A DNA stretch of 64,000 bases from an uncultured Paludibaculum sp. (lineage in GTDB: Bacteria; Acidobacteriota; Terriglobia; Bryobacterales; Bryobacteraceae), in assembly GCF_963665245.1 (NCBI RefSeq), contig NZ_OY762269.1, positions 124,001-188,000 of the forward strand, written 5' to 3'. Shown one piece after another: positions 19,172 through 27,685 of the stretch (its first letter is position 1; each line of letters opens with the position of its first letter). Both the position numbers and the translations under genes were made by a program. The notes under the pieces were generated by a model. That model was not told where the DNA came from. It worked only from the letters and a program-made list of their open reading frames with translations, and did no database searches.

Positions 19172-19270
19172 CGCCGCCGAGTAGCGGTCTCGACGAATAG
19201 GTTACCTGACCCGGCCTTGTCACTACAGGTGGGAGAGTCTGGTTTGGCTCGTAGTTTCCATACACTGGGC

Positions 19271-21328
19271 ATGGCCGAAGGCCGGGCATTTACCGGTGGC
19301 GACGGCTTGGGGCGGGTTGCGGTGGCTGTCCTGCTGCTGTGCGCCGCTTCCGGCATCGCCACGGCGCAGCCCTATTACGACCTGACGCACGACTCCAAGG
19401 TGTTTGGCGAGGCGCGCCACTACCGCATCTTCCTGCCCCAAGGCTACGAAACTTCAACGCGACGCTATCCGGTGATCTTCTACTTTCACGGCCACAGCGA
19501 TCGCTACACGCTGGAAAAGTACGACGACGGCAAGGATACGGTCCCGAAAGTCGCGGCCTTCACCGCATCACACGAGGTGATCGTTGTGGCCGCCGACGGT
19601 TACGTCGCTCGCGATTACACCGGCTTCTACGGCGGAGCGCCCTATGACGTCCGGCGCGACGGCGGGCAGTACGACTATGGTGAGTACTTTCTGGAGCTGC
19701 TGCGCCACATCGACGCATCCTTCCGAACGCTGCCTGGCCGGCGCTACCACGCCACCTCGGGTCTGAGCATGGGTGGTTTCACCAGCCTCTATCTCAGCGC
19801 CCGCTACCCCGATCTTATTGGCAGCGCTTCCGCATTCAACCCCGGGCCGGAATTCTATGTGGGTGAACCCGGCCGCCGCTCGCTCTGGCGGCCCAAGGAC
19901 CACACTTCCAGTCACGGCCACACGATGGTCCGCTTGGTGCGGGCGAGCGGAGACTACATCAGTCAGTATCACGAGGAGACTCGAGCTGCCTACGCCTCCG
20001 CGCCTGAGGTGGACTTCGAATTCCGGCAGGATGAGTATGACCGTCACTGGGCCACCTCGATTGCGGAGACGTTTGAGTTCCATATGCGGGCCTTCCGGAA
20101 TCCTGTGCTTGATGCGCCGCCGGCACAATGGAACTACGCCAGCGCTCAGCGGCGGTTTGATGTTTACGGATACGCGGTCTCGTCCGATGTCGACGGACCA
20201 GGACTCATCCTGCTGGAGCGTGTATCTCAGGACGGATTCGGCTTGAGGACGCGGCGCTGGGCCCCCGATGGACCCTCGGCAGCCTGTTCGTCTCTCTCTG
20301 TGCGCACCGCTCCGCGATATCGTCCCGGTGCTTCATACAAGGTCCTCGATGCCGGGGTTGCAGGCCAGGTTGCTTCCAGCACGGACACGCAGGCCGATGC
20401 GGACGGCCGTCTGCTGATCAGACTGGACTGCCGCGCTCACGAGATTTCACTCATCGGGCCGGACACGGCTCCCCGGCCGCCCACTCTGCTTCCTTTGTCA
20501 GAGCGCGGCCCCTTCCGGCCCGCGCCCGGGTCCTCCGTTCACCTCCCCATCCACATCCTGAATCATCGCATCGATCCGCTGACGAATCTGAAGGTGGAAC
20601 TGACTTCCAGCTACCCGACCGTCCGGATTCTGAAAGGAACGGCCACGCGAAAGACAGTCGCCGCCGGGGGGACGGCGGACTTCAGCGGCGACCTTCTCGT
20701 GGAGTTCACCGCAGGCGCCGGCGACTTCGCGCGCACACGCCTCGAATTGGCGCTTTCCTTCGACGGCGGTACGGCCAAAGAGACGTTCGACGTGATGGTG
20801 CAGCCGGACCCCTTGCCCACGCCAGCGGAGATCGTGGTGCTCGATGGCGTGACACGCACGTTCCGGGTCTTCCATCAGACAGGCAACCAGGGTGGCGGCT
20901 CGAGCATTCAGCGCACCGTTACGGAGGGGGCCGGCAACGGCAACGGCCGTCTCGAGCCTGGCGAGGCGGCTACCATCTGGCTGCGTATCCCTCAAGGACT
21001 CGATCCTTTTGACAAGAACAACTGGTGCCGGGCGAAAGTGTATTCCGACTCCCCATGGATCACGGAGGAGGACGACATCCAGGAAGAAAAGCAAAGAGAG
21101 TGGACTGGTGCCCAGAACCGCACCAGTCTCGTCCGACTGTCCCCCACTACGTCCGCGGAGGCCAAGATCCCGCTGATTCTCGACTGCGAGAGTTGGAGTT
21201 TTGCCTACACTCCGGACGTACGATTCGGCACTGAACCGCTGTATCAGGCCTTCCAGTTCCACAGGCATCACCTGTTCGGATGGAGTTGGACGGCGAAAGA
21301 AACCAAGCTCAACGACCTAAAGGAGTAG
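19271..21328 (+). CDS. secreted esterase (Esterase D/PF00756-like) with C-terminal beta domains
   Basis: This is a 685-residue exported protein. A signal peptide (VAVAVLLLCAASGIATAQ) precedes an alpha/beta-hydrolase domain at ~30-275: YRIFLPQGYETS, VIFYFHGHSD (oxyanion region), and nucleophile elbow GLSMGG with Ser166. Such domains are typical of feruloyl/acetyl-xylan or other carbohydrate esterases. About 400 further residues include an NPCBM-associated/NEW3-like stretch (HLPIHILNHRIDPLTNLKVE) and another beta domain. The ATG at 19271 was preferred over an upstream TTG because it gives a normal signal peptide length. It ends 6 bases before the receptor gene, so it is the lead gene of that operon. 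Confidence 0.78.
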   Translation: MAEGRAFTGGDGLGRVAVAVLLLCAASGIATAQPYYDLTHDSKVFGEARHYRIFLPQGYETSTRRYPVIFYFHGHSDRYTLEKYDDGKDTVPKVAAFTASHEVIVVAADGYVARDYTGFYGGAPYDVRRDGGQYDYGEYFLELLRHIDASFRTLPGRRYHATSGLSMGGFTSLYLSARYPDLIGSASAFNPGPEFYVGEPGRRSLWRPKDHTSSHGHTMVRLVRASGDYISQYHEETRAAYASAPEVDFEFRQDEYDRHWATSIAETFEFHMRAFRNPVLDAPPAQWNYASAQRRFDVYGYAVSSDVDGPGLILLERVSQDGFGLRTRRWAPDGPSAACSSLSVRTAPRYRPGASYKVLDAGVAGQVASSTDTQADADGRLLIRLDCRAHEISLIGPDTAPRPPTLLPLSERGPFRPAPGSSVHLPIHILNHRIDPLTNLKVELTSSYPTVRILKGTATRKTVAAGGTADFSGDLLVEFTAGAGDFARTRLELALSFDGGTAKETFDVMVQPDPLPTPAEIVVLDGVTRTFRVFHQTGNQGGGSSIQRTVTEGAGNGNGRLEPGEAATIWLRIPQGLDPFDKNNWCRAKVYSDSPWITEEDDIQEEKQREWTGAQNRTSLVRLSPTTSAEAKIPLILDCESWSFAYTPDVRFGTEPLYQAFQFHRHHLFGWSWTAKETKLNDLKE

Positions 21329-21334
21329 TTCCAA

Positions 21335-24300
21335 ATGCGTGAAAAAACCCTCAGGATCTTTGCCGCCCTGCTCTGTATGGCATGCCTGAACCCGTCCTAC
21401 GCTCAGTCGTTCAACGCCACTATCAAAGGTACGGTGGTGGACGCTCAGGGCGGTGTCCTGCCCAAGGCCGACGTAGAAGTCAGCAACATCGCGACCGGCG
21501 AGCGCCGCAAGACGCAAGTGTCGCCCGTCGGAGTGTACATCTTCAGTGCCCTTCCACCCGGCAACTACGCCGTGAAGGTGACCTCGACAGGCTTTGCCGA
21601 TTGGAGCGGTCAATTGACGCTTCGTGTCGCGCAGGAGGCCGTCATTGATGTGATGATGCAGACGGCGACGGTTCAAACCACCGTTGAAGTGGCGGATGTC
21701 ACGCCGGTGATTAGCCCGGAGACCTCGTCGCTCGCCGACGTCAAAGAGGCCTCGCGCATTGAGACGCTGCCTCTGCAGACCAGGAGCTTTCTGGGCATTC
21801 TAAACTTCACGCCCGGTGTTGTGGCCAATAGTTTCGCCGGACAGGGCCAAGGTTATACACGAGTCAACGGTATTCCCGGTGGTTCGATCGAGTTCCTCGT
21901 GGATGGCGCCACGGCCTCTGAGCGCTACACGAACGAACTGCAGCGGCTGCCGCAGTCGTTGCCGACCATTCAGGAGATCCGCGTCAATACCGCGAACACC
22001 AACGCCGAATACAGCCGGCCGGGCGTTGTCGAGGTGGTGACGAAGTCGGGTTCGAACTCCTTCCATGGACAGATCTTCGAACTGAATCAGAACAACCACT
22101 TCGCGGCCAATAGCTTCCATCAGCAGACGGTGAGCTTCCTGACACGCAACGAGTACGGCTTCAACCTGGGTGGGCCGGTGCTGTTGCCGAAGATCTACAA
22201 CGGCCGCAACAAGACATTCTTCTTCTTTGACTACGAACAGATCCGTCAAAGATCGGCCGCCAGCCAGAATTTCTACACTGTGCCGGACGCTGCCTGGAAG
22301 GCCGGGGACTTCGCCACATTCAAAGACGCCACCGGCGTGCCAATCACGATCTACGATCCGCTTTCCACGGCCAAGGACCCGGCGACGGGCAGCTACACGC
22401 GCACTCCCTACGTCGGCAACAAGCTCCCGTCGAGCGCCCTGAGCCCGATTGGCCAGAAGATCGCCAGTTATCTGCCGGATCCGAACATAAATACCAAGTG
22501 GTATGACGGCCCCAACTGGCAGGACCCCAACGGAAAGCTGACGGACGACCGGTCGATGCTGACCGCCAAAGTCGACCAATTGCTCGGGAACAACCGGCTT
22601 TCCGGACGCTATACCTACACCGACCAGAGCCAGGTGGCGCCGAGGTACTTTCTGAACCCCAATGTCCGATCCTATGGTGGTCACAACGCCAGCCTCGCGT
22701 TCACTCAACTCCTCAACCCGACCATGGTGAATGAGATTCGAGGTGGCGTGCAGCGCTTCCATGCCTATCGAGGTCCGGTGCCAATCACGCCGGCGATCAC
22801 GGAGACGCTGGGGCTGCCGACCTATCCCGGTACCATCGCCTGGCCGGGCATCTACTTCGTCGACTACAGTTCCTCGTGGCTGACGAACTACTTCGATGGC
22901 ATTGATCGCGACAATCCGCAGGATGCGCCCGGCCTGACGCTGACGGTAGCGGACAATTTCTCCTGGAACCGCCCGAAGCATGAAATGAAGTTCGGGTTCA
23001 TCTACCAGCGCAGCATTGTCAACACCTTTGAAACGGGCCAGCCTGGCGGCGACTATTCGTTCTCGGGCGGCTTTACGGCCCTGATGGATCCGGCCACCGT
23101 GGCCAACGGGATCGACGGGTCGGCTCCGCGGGCCAACACTGGGGCGGGCCTTGCCGACATGCTCATGGGCTACACGGACTACGCCGGTCTGAATACGTAT
23201 CCAAGGTTCTACACACGGCAGAGCGACTTCGCGGTCTACGCCCAGGACAATTGGAAAGTAAGCCGGAAGCTGACCATCAACGTGGGACTGCGCTATGAGG
23301 TATGGTCGCCGTTCCAGGACAAGCGCAATCAGGCCACGACCCTGAATCTGGGCGCCTCGGGCAGCCCCACGGTCGTCTTTGCCGGCGACGGAGACATCAC
23401 CAGCCAAGGATTCCCGGCCGGTGTCGTGGCCGCCTACACAGCCGCGGGCATGAAGTTCCAATCGGCCAGTTCGGCCGGCGCTCCCTCCAGCCTCTGGAAG
23501 ATGCAGAAGAACAACCTGGCGCCGCGCATCGGCGCTGCCTACCAGCTTTCCCCCAAGACGGTGTTGCGCGGTGCTTACGGCATCTACTACTGGGTGATGC
23601 CGCTTGTCCAGTACCATCAGCAGACCCGCAAGAATGCTCCCTTCTCCTACAGCGCACAGAGCGTTGTGGATACCAACTTCCCTGGCGGCTACGGAATCGT
23701 GCCTCCGGAGCTAACCTGGCCCGTCGGCCCGAGCAACTACGCCAACCAGGCCCTTGGTTCGCGCACGCTCGGCCAGGACTTCCTGAAACCCAGCGCCCTT
23801 TCCGTCTGCCAGTGCGGCGGCTGGAACATCGCTCCTTGGGACACCAATTACAAGACCCAAATGGCTCAGGAATGGAATTTCACCATTGAGCGCGAACTGC
23901 CGGGCCGCTTCGGCTCCCGCGCTTCCTATGTGGGGACCCACGGAGGCAATCTGGTGCAGTTCGACCCAATCAATGCCCTCGTTCCGCGTGCCTTGGCGCC
24001 CGGTGCGAGCGTGGCACAACGGCGCGCCTACCCCGACTTCAACACGTCCAGCACCAGCACGATGGACTTGCTCCGCACCAATGGCTATTCCAACTCCCAC
24101 CAGTTGCAGACGGAGGTCAAGCGCAACTTCTCAAATGGATTCGTCCTCCAGGGGTTCTACACCTTCCAGAAGACGCTCACGACGTCGGAGGGCTCGAATG
24201 GCGCCTTCAGCGCACTCGAGATGCTGCCGGCGGCCCTGACCAACAACGCGTCCTCCGACCAGCGGCTGCGTCTTATCTACGGCAACGATAGCGGCCTGCC

Positions 24301-24859
24301 GAAGCACAACATCAGCTTCAATGCGAACTACGAGCTACCCTTTGGGCACGGTAAACCGTTGCTGGACCATGCAAATGGCCTTGTCAACCGGCTGGTGAGC
24401 GGGTGGAACGTCGGAGCGTTCTATTACTGGCGGAGCGGCCTGTTCTTCTCGCCCTACTACAGTGCCCGCGGATCCAATACGTATCTGGCGCCGGGTAAGA
24501 ACGCGATCCTGCCGGCCGACCAACGGCAGGCCGCCCGGTGGTTCGACTCAAGCGTCTGCCGGGCCGACATCGGTGAGGCCTGTGCGGGCCAGAGCTGGAT
24601 TCGGCGCACCTCGCTGGACAGTGATTTCCTGAACAACGTGCCGCGCAACTACATGACCGGGCCTGGCTTCTACAACATAGACGCCTCGTTCTACAAAATC
24701 ACGCCGATTACCGAGCGGCTGAAACTCCGGATTGAGGGCCAGGTGTTCAATCTCCTCAATCACAAGAACTTCAACCTGCCGAACCTCACCTCTGGTGTCG
24801 TAACCAGCGGCCTTGGCAGTGCAAGGCTCGCTCAATTCCAGGCCAAGCTGGAGTTCTGA
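21335..24859 (+). CDS. TonB-dependent receptor with carboxypeptidase regulatory domain
   Basis: This is a 1174-residue outer-membrane receptor. A signal peptide (FAALLCMACLNPSYAQS) precedes a carboxypeptidase-regulatory-like domain (FNATIKGTVVDAQGGVLPKA), a plug (YTRVNGIPGGSIEFLVDGAT; VEVVTKSGSNSFHGQIFE) and a beta-barrel ending in LEF. It resembles the receptor at 2856-6164 in layout but is clearly distinct in sequence. Four to six bases separate it from the esterase gene, and AAAGGAGTAG lies at the proper distance from the ATG. It most likely imports the products of the neighbouring esterase and glycosidases. The ligand is unknown. Confidence 0.93.
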   Translation: MREKTLRIFAALLCMACLNPSYAQSFNATIKGTVVDAQGGVLPKADVEVSNIATGERRKTQVSPVGVYIFSALPPGNYAVKVTSTGFADWSGQLTLRVAQEAVIDVMMQTATVQTTVEVADVTPVISPETSSLADVKEASRIETLPLQTRSFLGILNFTPGVVANSFAGQGQGYTRVNGIPGGSIEFLVDGATASERYTNELQRLPQSLPTIQEIRVNTANTNAEYSRPGVVEVVTKSGSNSFHGQIFELNQNNHFAANSFHQQTVSFLTRNEYGFNLGGPVLLPKIYNGRNKTFFFFDYEQIRQRSAASQNFYTVPDAAWKAGDFATFKDATGVPITIYDPLSTAKDPATGSYTRTPYVGNKLPSSALSPIGQKIASYLPDPNINTKWYDGPNWQDPNGKLTDDRSMLTAKVDQLLGNNRLSGRYTYTDQSQVAPRYFLNPNVRSYGGHNASLAFTQLLNPTMVNEIRGGVQRFHAYRGPVPITPAITETLGLPTYPGTIAWPGIYFVDYSSSWLTNYFDGIDRDNPQDAPGLTLTVADNFSWNRPKHEMKFGFIYQRSIVNTFETGQPGGDYSFSGGFTALMDPATVANGIDGSAPRANTGAGLADMLMGYTDYAGLNTYPRFYTRQSDFAVYAQDNWKVSRKLTINVGLRYEVWSPFQDKRNQATTLNLGASGSPTVVFAGDGDITSQGFPAGVVAAYTAAGMKFQSASSAGAPSSLWKMQKNNLAPRIGAAYQLSPKTVLRGAYGIYYWVMPLVQYHQQTRKNAPFSYSAQSVVDTNFPGGYGIVPPELTWPVGPSNYANQALGSRTLGQDFLKPSALSVCQCGGWNIAPWDTNYKTQMAQEWNFTIERELPGRFGSRASYVGTHGGNLVQFDPINALVPRALAPGASVAQRRAYPDFNTSSTSTMDLLRTNGYSNSHQLQTEVKRNFSNGFVLQGFYTFQKTLTTSEGSNGAFSALEMLPAALTNNASSDQRLRLIYGNDSGLPKHNISFNANYELPFGHGKPLLDHANGLVNRLVSGWNVGAFYYWRSGLFFSPYYSARGSNTYLAPGKNAILPADQRQAARWFDSSVCRADIGEACAGQSWIRRTSLDSDFLNNVPRNYMTGPGFYNIDASFYKITPITERLKLRIEGQVFNLLNHKNFNLPNLTSGVVTSGLGSARLAQFQAKLEF

Positions 24860-25008
24860 TCCCCGGCTCGTGATTGAATCTAGGAGTGGCCTTCGGTGTA
24901 AGCCGCAGGCCACCCGCAGCCCCGGGTGCGCGCGCAGGGGCGGCCGGTTTCGGTCCCGCTCCGATGTACAACCGGACGACGCCGAGAAGGACCAGAGGCA
25001 CTAGTTAC

Positions 25009-26244
25009 ATGCGTTTACCGCACGAACATCTCATATCTCAGAACCTGAGCGCGCCGCTGATGCGCAGCATCAACGGCATTGGGTTGCTGAATCTGATCAG
25101 GGAACACGGGCCGGTCTCCCGCGCGAGTCTGGCGAAACTGAGCAATCTCAGCAAGCCGACGGTATCCAGTCAGGTTGAGACGCTGATGCAGCGAGGCTGG
25201 GTGGTCGAGCTCGGAAGGGGCGAGTCCGGATCCAGGGGCGGCAAAAAACCCACGCTGCTCCACTTCAACGCCAATGCCGGCAGGCTGTTCGCGGTCGAAA
25301 TCGGAGCGTGGCACGTCCGCCTCGCCGCCGCCGATCTGGAAGGAAACATTCTCGCCCGTCTGGCGCTCTCCATCGGCAGCGACCGAAGAGCGGCAAACGT
25401 GCTCTCGCTCGCCAAATACGGGCTCGAGCAGTTGATGGCCGCGAACCCGTGCTCAGCCGACCAGCGAGTGATCAGTGTGGCCGCGCCCGGACGTGTGGAC
25501 GTTGTGCGAGGCATGGTGCTGCAGGCCGGGAACGTCTTCAACTGGCAGAATGTGGCCATCCGCGAGGAGTTCGAATCGGCGTTCGGCACGACAGTGTTTG
25601 TCGACAATGATGTCAGGATGGCGGCGCTGGGTGAAGTGCAGTTCGGAGCCGCGCGCGGCGAGCAGGATGTCGTCCTGGTGAAGCTGGAGACCGGTCTCGG
25701 CGCGGCAGTGATCAACCGCGGCCAGTTGATGCTGGGTAGCCACTGGGCTGCCGGCGAAGTCGCGCACATGTTGCTCGATCACAGGAACACCAGCACCGAT
25801 TGGAGTGTGCGCGGATACATGGAGTCGATCGTCGGTGCCGATCGGATTCTGGCTGCGGCGCAGGTGATAGGCAGCTCTGCTCAAACCGCCCTCGAGTTTC
25901 TCACAACCGCACGCCAAAAGACCGGACCCGAGCGCGAGCTGTTCGATCACCTCGCAAATCACCTCGGGATCTCCATCGCCAATCTGATTGTCGTGAACGA
26001 CCCGGCCATGGTGGTTCTGCAAGGTGCCTTGCTCGCGGCCTTGGAGCCGGAACTGCGGGCCATCGTCGAACGTCTCGTGCCGTGGGAGACCCGAATCGAG
26101 ATTTCCACGATCGGCGACGAAGCGGTGCTGCTGGGCACAATCGTCGCTGCGCGAAGGCAGGCGTATGAACACATTGCCCGGTTATTCGAAAGTAGCGGCC
26201 AACAATCCATGGAATCCGGAACGCCTGTACTGGCGGAACGTTGA
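25009..26244 (+). CDS. ROK family transcriptional regulator lacking the usual zinc motif
   Basis: This is a 411-residue protein. An N-terminal winged-helix DNA-binding domain covers ~20-65 (GPVSRASLAKLSNLSKPTVS), followed by a ROK sugar-kinase-like domain (VFVDNDVRMAALGE; VVLVKLETGLGAAV). The conserved ROK zinc motif C-x-C-G-x2-G-C after the glucokinase-like glycine is replaced by residues without cysteine (DHRNTSTDWSVRGYMES), so zinc binding and kinase activity are doubtful. The ATG at 25009 places the HTH at the normal position; upstream starts at 24964 or 24874 are possible but add low-complexity sequence. It sits 150 bases after the receptor gene and likely represses this sugar regulon when no ligand is present. 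Confidence 0.85.
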   Translation: MRLPHEHLISQNLSAPLMRSINGIGLLNLIREHGPVSRASLAKLSNLSKPTVSSQVETLMQRGWVVELGRGESGSRGGKKPTLLHFNANAGRLFAVEIGAWHVRLAAADLEGNILARLALSIGSDRRAANVLSLAKYGLEQLMAANPCSADQRVISVAAPGRVDVVRGMVLQAGNVFNWQNVAIREEFESAFGTTVFVDNDVRMAALGEVQFGAARGEQDVVLVKLETGLGAAVINRGQLMLGSHWAAGEVAHMLLDHRNTSTDWSVRGYMESIVGADRILAAAQVIGSSAQTALEFLTTARQKTGPERELFDHLANHLGISIANLIVVNDPAMVVLQGALLAALEPELRAIVERLVPWETRIEISTIGDEAVLLGTIVAARRQAYEHIARLFESSGQQSMESGTPVLAER

Positions 26245-26292
26245 CGGGATTGACGCGTGAGCTGGCCACAACGCTCGGAGAGGACACAATCG

Positions 26293-27603
26293 ATGACCAC
26301 GCAATCGCAGGCGGGCAGGGACCTGCCCCGCCGCACGTTACTTCGTTCCGCGGCAACAATGAGCGCCGCATTCGCTGCTCCGCTCTTCGCGGCCAACGAT
26401 CGGATTTCGCTGGGCTTCATCGGGACTGGAGTCATGGGCTCTGAGAATCTCGGCGCGGCCATGAAACAACCGGGCGTCGCTGTTAGTGCGGTTTGCGATG
26501 TCTATCAGCCGAACCTCGAACGTGCCGCCGCGCTGGCCCGGCGAGCGGGACATCAACCCAGAGAGGTCCGTGACTTCCGCGAGATTCTGTCCGACCGGTC
26601 CATTGACGCCGTCTGCATCTCGACACCCGATCACTGGCACCCCTATATCTGCGTCGAGGCTTGCAAAGCTGGGAAAGACGTCTACGTGGAGAAGCCCGCA
26701 TGCGTCGCGGTCTCTGAAGGGGCCGTGATGGTGGCGGCGGCCCGGAAGTACAGCAGGGTGGTCCAGGCAGGAACCTGGCAGCGCTCGGGCGCACACTTTC
26801 AGAAGGCTTGCGAGATTGTGCGTAGCGGCGAGTTGGGCAAAGTGACTGTTGCCCGCGCGTGGATCTACAGCAATCAGCCCCAGGCGGGTATTGGCAATCC
26901 ACTCGAAAAGGAGCCGCCGCCCGGCCTGGATTGGGATCTCTGGCTCGGACCCGCTCCGGCACGCCGGTTCAATCCCAATCGATTCGGCGTCTATCCGGAC
27001 GCGTATTCTTACTTCCGGTTCTTCTGGGACTACGCCGGCGGGCAACTCACGGACTCCGGCATTCACATGCTCGACATCGTTCAAATGGCGTTCGGTGATC
27101 CCATGCCACGCGGTGTTGTGGCGCTCGGGGGCAAGTACTGGTTCCAGGATGACAGCGAAACACCCGACACCATGCAGGCCACCTTCGAATACCCCGGCTT
27201 CCTGGGCTCATGGGAGCACCGTTCGAATAACACGGAGCTGACCGGGAACCGCCTCGTGGGCGTGACCTTTCACGGCTCTCGTGGCACGGTCTACGTCGAT
27301 CGCACCGTACTACGTGTCACTCCGGAAAAGGGCTCGGATCTTGGGCCTCTCGAAATGGCGCGCGCGGCCAATCCACATCCGCTACATTGGGCCAACTTTC
27401 TGGATTGCGTGAGAACGCGGCAAAGGCCCAACAGTGACATTGAGACCTGCGTCCGTTCTTCGATCACGTCCATACTCGGCAATCTCTCACTGCGCGCGGG
27501 CATGCGCTTGGATTGGGATGACGAGCACCACACCGTCAGGCAGGAAGCCGCACGACCCTTGCTGCACCGGGAGTACCGCCGGCCCTGGAAGCTGGAAGCG
27601 TAA
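26293..27603 (+). CDS. Gfo/Idh/MocA family oxidoreductase, Tat-exported
   Basis: This is a 436-residue NAD(P)-dependent sugar dehydrogenase-type protein. A twin-arginine signal (LPRRTLLRSAATMSAAFAA) at the start suggests periplasmic export with bound cofactor, as known for many Acidobacteriota and Planctomycetota family members. The Rossmann motif is GFIGTGVMGSENL; the catalytic lysine motif is VYVEKPACV; the substrate motif is DSGIHMLDIV. The ATG at 26293 has GGAGAGGA at a good distance, better than the GTG at 26257. It follows the ROK regulator by 48 bases. It probably oxidises or epimerises a sugar released by the nearby hydrolases. Confidence 0.88.
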   Translation: MTTQSQAGRDLPRRTLLRSAATMSAAFAAPLFAANDRISLGFIGTGVMGSENLGAAMKQPGVAVSAVCDVYQPNLERAAALARRAGHQPREVRDFREILSDRSIDAVCISTPDHWHPYICVEACKAGKDVYVEKPACVAVSEGAVMVAAARKYSRVVQAGTWQRSGAHFQKACEIVRSGELGKVTVARAWIYSNQPQAGIGNPLEKEPPPGLDWDLWLGPAPARRFNPNRFGVYPDAYSYFRFFWDYAGGQLTDSGIHMLDIVQMAFGDPMPRGVVALGGKYWFQDDSETPDTMQATFEYPGFLGSWEHRSNNTELTGNRLVGVTFHGSRGTVYVDRTVLRVTPEKGSDLGPLEMARAANPHPLHWANFLDCVRTRQRPNSDIETCVRSSITSILGNLSLRAGMRLDWDDEHHTVRQEAARPLLHREYRRPWKLEA

Positions 27604-27685
27604 GGGAAAGCGCAGACCAGGCCTCGACCCCCAGAACCGACCTTTGTATCCCGGAGTAAGCTGAGGCGCTATGCAGGGCCCCGGG

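Noticed and set aside
21800..23617. 605-residue open frame on the minus strand inside the second TonB receptor gene
   Set aside because: Antisense shadow of a well-supported receptor; His/Arg/Val-rich with no domain.
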